From contig NW_008246105.1 in NCBI RefSeq assembly GCF_000281045.1, forward strand, positions 355,765 to 407,329: a stretch of DNA of 51,565 nucleotides, read 5' to 3'. Position numbers and translations under genes: made by a program. Within the stretch, counting starts at the first letter, position 1. Each line of letters begins with the position of its first letter. The notes beneath the pieces were generated by a model that was not told where the DNA came from, made no database searches, and worked only from the letters and a program-made list of their open reading frames with translations. This document shows, piece by piece, positions 25,501 through 34,475 of the stretch. The stretch comes from Saprolegnia diclina VS20. Taxonomy: Eukaryota > Oomycota > Saprolegniomycetes > Saprolegniales > Saprolegniaceae.

Positions 25501-25761
25501 TCGATCGTCCGCGATATTGAAAAGCAAATGGAGAACCCGGGCCGCCAGCTCTTTGCCAAGGTATTTTTTGTGTTTGGGGATGATCGTGCACAGGGTGTGA
25601 TGTAGGCCCAGCAAGCCATCGTGTTTATGCTCAATAAGGATACGCTGCCCAAGTTTCTCAAGTCGAAATACGTACTGCATCGTGTCGCGATATGATAGAT
25701 GCTCATCATATGTGTCTAGTACGATCCGTGCTGCAAGATCATTGCGGATGCACAAAGCTAG
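22517..25761 (+). CDS. Multi-RGS-domain protein with acylation-type N-terminus, 916 aa
   Basis: Introns: 22988-23032, 23145-23192, 23282-23328, 23431-23474, 23746-23789, 23891-23930, 24121-24162, 24641-24684, 25309-25355, 25561-25605, 25672-25719. Residues 1-8 (MGLCASSS) fit dual acylation: Gly2 and Ser6 for myristoylation, Cys4 for palmitoylation. A Pro/Ala/Ser-rich region with a repeated PPVESSAP unit follows. Four regulator-of-G-protein-signalling domains can be read: from LRDYFSRVGESPEFLF (about 23660-24115), FRMHLREYKMEHTLDFYLE (24290-24640), LTQFHKFLVKENCTSYLLF (24775-25080) and FLAFCEDIFCAESMYFWLE (25285-25735). A fifth, worn copy lies before them (23033-23520, with VKFWMAVRDLEK). RGS domains speed GTP hydrolysis on G-alpha at membranes. 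The gene starts 98 bp after channel 1 on the same strand; its last 23 coding bases overlap the RecA-like gene on the other strand. Confidence 0.85.
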
Positions 25762-26433
25762 AGCGCGTGGCCGTGACGAGACGCAGACTCGTCGCCTCGG
25801 AGCTCGTCGCGCGGAGCGTTAACTAGGCAGCAGAGACGTATTTAAACATGAAGATGAAGTTCGTTGGAGCACATACCGTGCTGTGCAAACTGCCCTGCCA
25901 CAGCACGTGGTGCGTGGGCCCGAGACCGACGAGCAGAACGCTGCAGTTGAAGAGTCGACCCAGTCGTTTGAGCTGCAGCGAGATGGATCGTATAAGCCCG
26001 AGCTCTATAGAATCAAAGTCATCGTCACAAGGAGCGGCCAAGATGCGTGGCGACCGTAAGCGTCGTGCGTGGCCTGCTGGAGGCACGCCATGTCCACGAC
26101 CAAAAGCTTGGGCGCGCGTTGGGCGGTCGCCTACGCACCCGCCGAGTCAGGCTATGCTCAGGTAGGAGCTCGTACCAGCGTCTCGAGCGTCCACAACAGC
26201 TGCGCAAGCGAGCGCAGTGGTTCCAGCTGGACGTTCTGCAGCAGGTCGCCGACGCACCGACCTTGCCGCTGTATCCGCGCGGCCAGTCGCTTGGCGAGCA
26301 CCGGGAGGAACGGACTGATGGCGACGATGTAGTCGCCCGCCTCGGCGCGCGCGACGACGAGGCCATCGACCACGTCGGTCTGCAGCGCCTCGGGGCCCTC
26401 AACACCGTGGACGCCGGTGTGCAGCATCGCCAT
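25739..26433 (-). CDS. RecA/RAD51-paralogue-like protein (SWSAP1-like?), 181 aa
   Basis: Exons 26433-26175, 26130-26055, 26004-25878, 25822-25739 join in one frame. The order of elements resembles the back half of a RecA-fold ATPase: a strand with AGDYIVAIS followed by a helix, a region like the one before Walker B (VQLEPLRSLAQLLWTLETL), a Walker B-like strand (APKLLVVDMACLQQ), a helix with LQLKRLGRLFNCSVLLVG like the strand-loop of RAD51 paralogues, and a C-terminal SLRLVTATRSSF that recalls their closing strand. No Walker A (GxxxxGKT) is present, and none was found in the 360 bp upstream. It could be a degenerate paralogue such as SWSAP1 or a subunit of a Shu-like complex in recombination. 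The ATG is the first after an in-frame stop, but a missed upstream exon is possible. Two palindromic ATCCGGAT sites stand at or just before the start. Confidence 0.5.
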
Positions 26434-26515
26434 ATCCGGATATCAGCTGGACATCCGGATGTGACGGTACTGGCATCCGGACAAGCGCTGCATCCGTTCG
26501 CGAAACTATCCGGAT
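26432..26515. promoter_or_regulatory. Cluster of four ATCCGGAT-type sites at the RecA-like gene start
   Basis: ATATCCGGATAT (from 26432) and ACATCCGGATGT (26451-26462) are perfect 12-bp palindromes; GCATCCGGAC (26473-26482) and CTATCCGGATG (26507-26516) are partial copies. All lie within 85 bp upstream of the likely start codon at 26433. Confidence 0.6.
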
Positions 26516-26516
26516 G

Positions 26517-27184
26517 ACCAGCATCTGGCAGCACCCACGTGAAGATCGCTCGCACGACGCCCGCTGCCTGTTGCTTGCAACAGCAACCACCGCCGCTTGC
26601 AGGTCGCACGCTCTACCTACTTGGTATAACAGCATCGCACTTGGTACAACAGTATAGCACAAGGCAGCTTTCGGTGACGGAACATAAGCCACGTACCTCC
26701 TCGATCTTCGGGCGGCTTCGCCTGCATCAAAACAGAAGGGCAGTGACATCACAGCGCTGCATGTACACGCAGCCCAGAAGCGCGATGGCATTCAAATGCT
26801 TGCTCGAGTGCCAAACACCCGTTCTCCGCAGCAGCAGCACCGCACGCCGTGTACTATGGTCGCACGGTCCGCCTCGGTCGCAGCGCGATGATGCTGGCCG
26901 AAGCTTGTGGCATCATCGCTTCGATTACCGCCGCTTTGAGCGGCTTGGCCCTATCTTTGCATCGGTGGCGCCAGGTCCTTGGCCGCGAGCCAGTCGAATC
27001 AAACTTGTCGACGCTGGTGGCGTGCATCATCACACGCTGTGATTCCATTGGTTGAAATCTGCCATTTCTATTGCATCCACCAATGAGCGACGCGCTCGAT
27101 TTGATGACATCACATCGCGTTGCACGGCCGTACACGAGCGTACCGTCCATCCGGTTTGCATACAAAATTCAAGTAAACACGTAC
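26517..27184. other. Intergenic, no gene supported
   Basis: Frames such as 26539-27042 (+) and 26791-26399 (-) have no recognisable domain and poor codon bias. CCAAT-type boxes appear near 27046-27085, about 200 bp before the desaturase start. No RNA gene was seen. Confidence 0.45.
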
Positions 27185-27220
27185 AAAGCGTACATTTTAA
27201 TGTACAGTAATGTACGCTTT
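27185..27220. promoter_or_regulatory. 12-bp-arm inverted repeat upstream of the desaturase
   Basis: AAAGCGTACATT (27185-27196) and AATGTACGCTTT (27209-27220) are perfect inverted arms around a 12-bp spacer that holds another TGTAC. It ends 60 bp before the desaturase ATG. A dimeric regulator site is the simplest reading. Confidence 0.5.
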
Positions 27221-27280
27221 TGCCCGACCCCGCGTGTGGCAAAGCGTATCCTGCGAATCATCATTTTCGGATTGGTTGCC

Positions 27281-28462
27281 ATGTGCAAAGGTCAAGCTCC
27301 TTCCAAGGCCGACGCGTTCCACGCTGCGGGGTACCGCCCGGTCGCCGGCACGCCCGAGCCGCTGCCGCTGGAGCCCCCGACGATCACGCTCAAGGACCTG
27401 CGCGCGGCGATCCCGGCCCACTGCTTTGAGCGCAGCGCTGCCACGAGCTTTTACCATTTGGCCAAGAACCTTGCGATCTGCGCCGGCGTGTTCGCCGTTG
27501 GCCTCAAGCTCGCGGCTGCCGACTTGCCGCTCGCGGCCAAGCTGGTCGCGTGGCCCATCTACTGGTTCGTCCAGGGCACGTACTTTACGGGCATCTGGGT
27601 CATTGCGCACGAATGCGGCCACCAGGCGTTCTCGGCGTCCGAGATCCTCAACGATACGGTCGGTATCATTCTTCACTCGCTCCTCTTTGTGCCGTACCAC
27701 AGCTGGAAGATCACGCACCGCCGCCACCACTCCAACACGGGCAGCTGTGAGAACGACGAGGTGTTTACGCCGACGCCGCGGTCCGTCGTCGAGGCCAAGC
27801 ACGACCACTCGCTCCTCGAAGAGAGCCCGCTCTACAACCTGTACGGCATCGTCATGATGCTTCTCGTGGGCTGGATGCCGGGCTACCTCTTCTTCAACGC
27901 GACCGGCCCGACCAAGTACGCTGGCCTCGCCAAGTCGCACTTCAACCCGTACGCAGCCTTTTTCCTCCCAAAGGAGCGCCTCAGCATCTGGTGGAGCGAC
28001 CTCTGCTTCCTCGCGGCCTTGTACGGCTTTGGCTACGGCGTCTCGGTCTTCGGCCTCCTCGATGTCGCCCGCCACTACATCGTGCCGTACCTCATCTGCA
28101 ACGCGTACCTCGTGCTCATCACGTACCTCCAGCACACGGACACGTACGTGCCCCACTTCCGCGGTGACGAGTGGAACTGGCTGCGCGGCGCGCTCTGCAC
28201 CGTCGACCGCTCGTTCGGCGCTTGGATCGACAGCGCGATCCACCACATTGCCGACACGCACGTGACGCACCACATTTTCTCCAAGATGCCCTTCTACCAC
28301 GCGATCGAGGCGACCGACGCCATCACGCCCCTCCTCGGCAAGTACTACCTCATCGACCCGACGCCGATCCCGCTGGCGCTCTGGCGCTCGTTCACGCACT
28401 GCAAGTACGTCGAGGACGACGGCAACGTTGTGTTTTACAAGCGCAAGCTCCAGGAAAAGTAA
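27281..28462 (+). CDS. Delta-12 (omega-6) fatty acid desaturase, 393 aa
   Basis: Introduces the delta-12 double bond into oleate, giving linoleate, the entry to the omega-6 and arachidonic/EPA routes that oomycetes use. It is an endoplasmic-reticulum membrane di-iron enzyme. The three histidine boxes are intact: HECGH (27608-27622), HRRHH (27716-27730) and HVTHH (28259-28273). Membrane segments flank boxes 1 and 2. The N-terminus MCKGQAPSKAD and most of the body look almost the same as the published Saprolegnia diclina delta-12 desaturase as I remember it. The gene is intronless, unlike most neighbours, with very strong G/C third positions, suggesting high expression. The ATG at 27281 is the first Met before the conserved N-terminus. 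The stop lies only 18 bp from the stop of the convergent channel 2 gene. Confidence 0.95.
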   Translation: MCKGQAPSKADAFHAAGYRPVAGTPEPLPLEPPTITLKDLRAAIPAHCFERSAATSFYHLAKNLAICAGVFAVGLKLAAADLPLAAKLVAWPIYWFVQGTYFTGIWVIAHECGHQAFSASEILNDTVGIILHSLLFVPYHSWKITHRRHHSNTGSCENDEVFTPTPRSVVEAKHDHSLLEESPLYNLYGIVMMLLVGWMPGYLFFNATGPTKYAGLAKSHFNPYAAFFLPKERLSIWWSDLCFLAALYGFGYGVSVFGLLDVARHYIVPYLICNAYLVLITYLQHTDTYVPHFRGDEWNWLRGALCTVDRSFGAWIDSAIHHIADTHVTHHIFSKMPFYHAIEATDAITPLLGKYYLIDPTPIPLALWRSFTHCKYVEDDGNVVFYKRKLQEK

Positions 28463-28480
28463 ATAGAAATACGTTTGCCA

Positions 28481-31400
28481 TCAGAGCAACCACGAGGAAT
28501 GGCTTGGCGCGCCAACGCTGCTGTCGAGAGCGCGCTGCCGCTGCAGCCGACGCGCACCCACCTTGCGCAGGAGCCAGCGCAGAATGACGCGCGCGGCTAC
28601 GTGCTGCGCAATGGGCTTGACGTCGGTGCACTGGACGATGCTATTGTGCATGGCCTTGAAGCGCTTGGCCCAGTGGTCGTGGAAGGCTTTCGTGATCCCC
28701 ATCTGGTCCATGACCGAGCTCATTTGCCGGAAGCGCACCGGGTCGCCCTACGAAGCCCAACACCCAGTATTCACCCAACAAGCAAGGTGGCAGGAGGCAG
28801 GTACCTCGCTCATCGACCGGATCACGAGGGCGCGGGGCACGTCGCGAAAGTGAACAAACTTGCTGTCGTATATGGTGATGCCCAGTGTGCCTAGAGGGTG
28901 TCGGTTGACCGGAGCTCTCCGGGCGGCGTACCGAGGACGTGCTGGATGCGCGCGGTGGTGTACTGCGGCAAGCCGCGGAAGCCCAGTGGCGGTGGAAGGC
29001 TTCGCAGCACGCGGCAGAGGTCGTCGACGTGCAAGCGCCCAACACCGCCGGGGTCGTACTTGGACCAGAGACGCGCGAGCTCGGGGAGGTCCTCGACTGC
29101 CGACGCCGTCGTGGCGTCGGCATCAGCGACGGCGTCGACGATGATACCTAGGGTTGGGGTTAGAGGTCCGGCGTCCTTGGATGACGACGCACTGGAGAAG
29201 AGGTTGAGGCCGATGTAGCCGACGACCATCATGAAAATATAGAAAAATGGAATGACGAGCCACGTGCCTATCACGTATTGTAGCAAACAGGCGAGCGGAT
29301 ATACGCAGAGTACCGCAGCCGTCGAGGGGGACGCAGTTGAGCGCGTCGCCAAAGCCGCAGAAAGACGCGTTGAACGCCGGCTCGATGCAGTCGGGATTGG
29401 TAATTGGCTCAATGTTGTAGAGCTCCCAGAGGTAGTTGTTCCAGTTCTCGCCCGTCGAGAATCCAATGAGCGTCTGGAGCGCGAGCCAGAAGGTCTGGAA
29501 ATTCTGGTGCGGGTTGACCATGCTCGGACCGTACGCGACTTTGGCGAACAGCTGGACACCGATGGCCGCAAAGATGTAGTAGAGCAGCATGAGGAGCGCC
29601 GTGACGTTGGCGACCGCCGGCAGCGAGACGGTGATCGTATCGAAAAGGCTCTTCATGAGCTTGGCTTTTTGGATGAGCCGGAGGGCGCGGCCGGCGCGGA
29701 AGACGCGGAGCACGGTCGCCATGCCAGCCCCGAGCTTGGACTTGACCGTCACGAACGGCAGTAGAATCGAGACGAGGGATGTGAGCACAATGACAAAGTC
29801 AAACCGGTTCCAACCGTGGCCAAAGTACGCTCGCGGGCCAATGGCAGCAACCTTGGTGAGCGCTTCAACAAAGAAGAGCACGGCGAATGCATTGTTGATG
29901 CGGTCGATGGACTCGCCGAGGACGTCGGGTTCGCCAAAGTACGTGCTTGTCATCACCGCCATGTTGAAGAGGATGCAGCCGGTCATCACGTGCTCGAAGT
30001 ACTTGTAGCCGGCAATGCGATGGCAGAGGCGGCGCAAGCGATTCGCTGGTACTGGGTAGTGCACGATGGGCGAGAAGGCAACGAGCCGCCGCTGGAGGTT
30101 GATCCAGTTGATCTGTTCGTCGGTCACAAACCCACCGTACTTTTCCCGGATAAAGCTGTCGCAGAGGACGCCAATGAAGAGGTTGGGCATGAAGAACGCG
30201 CCAAAAATCATGAAAAAGACCCAAAAGAGCGCAAATTGCGGCTGTGCATGCGGAACCGGCTGCATGTCTTCGCCGCGTGCGTCGACCGACGCCAGCGCCA
30301 CCGCGGTCCAGCCCTCGAACGTCGTGAGCTCGTACAGCGCGCCCATCGCACGGAGCAGATTGTCGAAATTTTGCGGCACCGGCGAGCTCCACGTCAGATT
30401 GAGCGACGGTGCGACCAAAGTGCTAAAGCAGAGACAGACATCTCTGGACGTCGGCGCCTCGTCGTGTGAGAAGTGACACTGGTCGCGCCAAATGGGCTCG
30501 AGATGCGCTTGGGACGACGGGTCCATGGCCCGCCAAATGCGTGGAAACGTCATGACATCCAGCTTCTCCAAGTCACTGCGGCTGTAGTTGCCAGCGTACG
30601 AGGGTGGGAACCACGGCGGCACGGGCGTGTACGATGCGTTCTCGAGATAGACATAGGGCCCGATCGAGCACGAGTTGAGCGAGCCCTTGAAGAAGTGAAC
30701 GCATGCGATGCCAAAGAGCATGAGCATATACACAAAGAAGAGGAGCGACTTGGCGATTTCGGGGATGCACCGGAAGAGCGTGTTGACGACGACCTTGAGC
30801 TGCGGCAGCTGGCTAATCACGCGGAGCGGTCGGAGTGCGCGCAGCGTGCGTAGCGCACGGATGCCACCGACGTTGACATTGGTAGCCGACACGCTCCATA
30901 GCGCCAAGGACGACAAGACAATCGTTCCATCGAGTGCCTAGAGTTGAGATTGAGATTCACGTTGAGATGCCGAGAAAGAGATAAAAGACCTTCCACGGGT
31001 CCTTGATGTAGTCGACGACGCCGATCGCAATCAGTGTGATGGTCATTTCAATGGCAAAGAGCGTGGCGTACACGCGGTTCGCAGTAAGGAGGAACCGGCC
31101 GAGACCGTCGGACGCGTCGAGAAGTGGTGAATCGAGGGCGGTCGTGACGGTCGCACACGCAATCACTAGCCCCGTAGCGCGCTCCCACCACGACGAGCTC
31201 ACAATCCGGAGGCAGGTAACGCGGAGCGGGAAGTGCACCGAAAGCACGCGCTGGTGGCCGTCGTTGGCGCGCTGGACCGTGGGCTCGAGGCGCCGGACCG
31301 AGCGCTGGACGTACCGCATCTGCATTAAATGGCGGTGGCTCTGCTGCTGGACGGTCGTCTTGTCGTAGATGCTCCGGAGCTCCTTGACCGAGCCCGCGGC

Positions 31401-33905
31401 CCGCGCCATGGTGGCGGTAGCATCGTCGTCGTCGACTTGGTTCATGACGCACGAGACGGTGATGGCCGAGAACATGTTCATGACGACCCAGACGCCGAGG
31501 ACGATGATCGCGATAAAGTAGAGCGGCGCGAGGGGTCCGGTGCTGAGCCACCCGTCGTACATGACGTTGTTCCAGTCGTCGTACGTGAGGATCTGAAAGA
31601 CCGTGAAGAGTGCGTTCGGGAGCGTGTCAAAGTTGGACCGATGCAGCTGCAGCAGCGACGCGTTCGCAGCAGCCAGTGGCCGGTTGTTGGCGTCAAAGTA
31701 GAATTTGGTCGCGAAGAGGTCCATGCCCATAAGGGCAAAGATGTACACAAACAGCGCCAAAAATACAAGAAAATGAACAATCTCGCCCATGGCGCTGGTC
31801 GTCGCTAAAAGCAGTCGCCGGAGCGGCCCCCACGCTTGCGCGAGGCGGAGCACCCGCAGTGCTCGGAGCGCTGTGAAGGGCGACGTCGGCGACACTGTGC
31901 CGTCAATAAACCCGGGCTTGTTGACGCAGTAGTCGAGCACACCGAGAAGGATCGAGGTGGCGTCGAGCCAGTTGAAGAGCTCCCTACACAGAGCCACGAT
32001 GACGCCACAGACATAGTCCGGTATATACTTGAAATAGGGACCCGGCCCAAAAGCGATCAGGCGCACGACAAGGTCGAGGAGGAACCAGAAGAGGCACACA
32101 AACTCGACGAGCTCGACGCCAAAGGAGAACGCATAACTCATTTGGTAGTGCGTCGTCGCCAGCGCAACGACGTTGATGAGCGTCACGGCCATGTTGAACA
32201 TGTAGTAGCCGCGGTGGCTGTAGATCGCTTTGACGCGGCTGCGGACGCTCCGGACGCGCGGGTGCCGGAACGACCGGTGGAGCTGGTGCTGCAGTGGCAC
32301 TAACGTCTGCCTAGTGCCAGGTCCAAACCGCACGCAAAAATGCAAGCAACCACATACCACATACGCCGCCGCATCATCGAGAGCTCGCGCGCGTCGGCTT
32401 TGTCCTTCCTGCCACGCGGTTGAGATGCAAAGCACAACGATGTGTACGTACTCGAGGCGGAGCTGGGCGGCCTGGGCTTCACACGCCTTCTCGAATGCCG
32501 AGACCATGATGGCCATGTTGATTTGCAGCAAAAAGCACATGCCGACAAAGAGCACGACATTGAAGTAGATGCCGGCCCCGATCCACGAGTAGGCGTCTTG
32601 CGTCTACACCTCAGAGGTCAGTCTCACATCCCCGTGTGACGCGCACTGTGTCGTACGTTCTCCGTGAGCGCCATCCAGCCCGAGGCCGTCACGATTTGCA
32701 TGATGATGATGAGCGCGCTCCCGACCGAGTCAAAGTGTGTAAGACCAAAGTTCAAGGCATACACAAAGTCGGGTTCCGTCATGATGGAAAAGAGCAGCGC
32801 GCCGCCATTCGGCGCGTAGAGATCACGGAACCGGGCGTGGCCGGACGCATCGTAGTTGGAGCCGCAGTACGTCCCCGGCGCACAGACGCGGCTGCCGCAG
32901 TACTGCTTGTCGTTGTAATTGAGCGGCCAAAAGCATGCTTCCGCCGTCGTCCAGTTGTCGTTCTCGACATCGATGCGCGGGCAAGCATACTTGGCCGGGT
33001 CCTTGACCGCGAGGTTGATGTACGTATCGTTCAAGTAGGCGGCGAGGGAGGGCGTCGCGCTCGGATCGAAGGGCAGTGCGATCGGGTGCGGCGTGAGGCG
33101 GCAGCGGGCGTGGGACTCGCCGCACCAGATCTGGACGCCAATGATGGCAAACACAAGGTAGGAGAACGCGAGGAGGATGGAGATGTTGCACTGCGCGGGG
33201 AGCGCTGTGAGGAGTGCGTTCACGAGCACCTTGAGGCTCGGGACCGACCGCACGGTGCGCAGCGGCCGCAAGATGCGCAGGAACCGAATGCCCGTCATCG
33301 TCGTCTTGACTTCGGCGAAGAGCAGCGAGATAATGCTAGCATAGGTGGTTGATACGACTTGGAGAAATCTCTAGAGATGTACCCCGAGGCAACAATGAGG
33401 CAGTCGAGTTTGTTCCACGGGTTGGCCAAGTACCCGTGCCGGCCCGAGACGCCGTGGGCAACGCACTTGAGCGCCAACTCGAGCATAAAGTAAACCAGCG
33501 TCACTAGCTCAATCTAGTATATGGGAATGGAAATATTGTCATAAGCACAAGAACCTACGATCTGCACCGCGCGGTTCACGCGCAGCGTCGGACCGTTCGT
33601 GGGCGCGCTGCCGTTGGCCCACGGGTCCGAGTAATCGACAAACCCCATCGCGATCGAGTTGACGAGCACAAAGAGGAGCGTGACCCGGGGCATGTACTTA
33701 TGCGTCACGACCGCGATGCACGCGCGCCGAACCGGGTGCGATTGCGAGAGGACGCCAAGTGCCATTTGCTCAAACTACCAGACGCCATCAGCGTGGAATA
33801 AGAAAGGAGCCGTACGTTCTCGGGCGCGGCTTTGCGGTGAAAGATTTTCGACGAGAGGACGGGCGCGACGGCGCCCTGCACGAGCGCGGCGGGCGGCCCG
33901 GCCAT
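28481..33905 (-). CDS. Four-repeat voltage-gated cation channel alpha-type subunit (channel 2), 1620 aa
   Basis: Introns (plus coordinates): 33775-33815, 33514-33558, 33336-33382, 32604-32656, 32409-32451, 32311-32357, 31984-32028, 30938-30989, 29268-29313, 29148-29192, 28891-28931, 28748-28804. The 51-nt exon at 32358-32408 lies in the repeat I-II linker. The protein has the same four-repeat plan as channel 1, with filter residues Ser (I, TASGW, codon 32691-32693), Asp (II, TYDDW), Glu (III, TFEGW) and Glu (IV, TGENW). S4 segments are Arg-rich (RFLRILRPLRTV in I, RALRTLRALRPLRVI in III). Several intron positions match channel 1, so the two arose by duplication with inversion. The C-terminal EF-hand-like loop reads KYDPGGVGRLHVDDL and has lost side chains that would bind Ca2+. 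The start is MAGPPAALVQ; an ATCCGGAT palindrome lies 78-89 bp upstream. Confidence 0.88.
29314..29608 (-). repeat. Near-identical tract shared with channel 1 (copy 2)
   Basis: Counterpart of 21267-21561 in inverted orientation, equal length (295 bp), ending exactly at the exon border of the repeat IV pore exon. See the gene-conversion finding. Confidence 0.8.
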
Positions 33906-33982
33906 TCGCGCACGCACCAAGCCGTTGCAAAGTGGCGCGGGCGTGAAACCGGAGCCGTTTCCATTCGCTTGTAAACGACAAT

Positions 33983-33994
33983 GTATCCGGATAC
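33983..33994. promoter_or_regulatory. GTATCCGGATAC palindrome upstream of channel 2
   Basis: A perfect 12-bp palindrome 78-89 bp upstream of the channel 2 start codon (33905), of the same family as the sites before CFAP47, channel 1 and the RecA-like gene. Confidence 0.55.
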
Positions 33995-34475
33995 CGTATC
34001 TTGTTGCCGAAAGATCCTGTGCGTTTTGGATGGTGCGACCCGTTCCGGTCCAGTGCAGCTTGTATTACCGGTAGCCACACACGCCTCTTTGAACCATGTA
34101 GGTCCGCGGCGCAGAGACCATTGACTGGTACATTTTCACAGCGTTACGGTGTACTTAGTAGCTGGCGATGACACGGGCATTCCCAAGCTTTGGGCTCACT
34201 CCGCCCCTTCACAAACACCGGTGAATGCACAAACGTGCTGGGGTGCAGGGCGGACAGGGTGCGGTTTTGGCTGGTCTTTTGCGCGGCTGGACAGTGCTTG
34301 AACTACCTACAACGCGACTATGTTCTTATTGTCGTCGTTCCCAACCGTCGTGCAGCCGCAGCCGATCTTCCTCTTGCCTCCAAGTGCAAGACGCAATTTG
34401 ATTGGACGCTATGTTGATGACGCTACATTTGATTGGCTAAACGGCCGTGCGTCGCGATGACAAGTGCAAAGTGGG
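33995..34475. other. Divergent spacer with CCAAT boxes before the QueH-like gene
   Basis: No gene is supported here. Two ATTGG boxes in the same context, TTTGATTGG (34401-34405 and 34432-34436), lie 40-75 bp before the ATG at 34476. They match the pattern seen before MTHFR and the myosin. Confidence 0.45.

Noticed and set aside
28481-33905. Channel 2 as a pseudogene of channel 1
   Set aside because: All 13 exons join without a break, splice sites are intact and filter, S4 and S6 segments are conserved.
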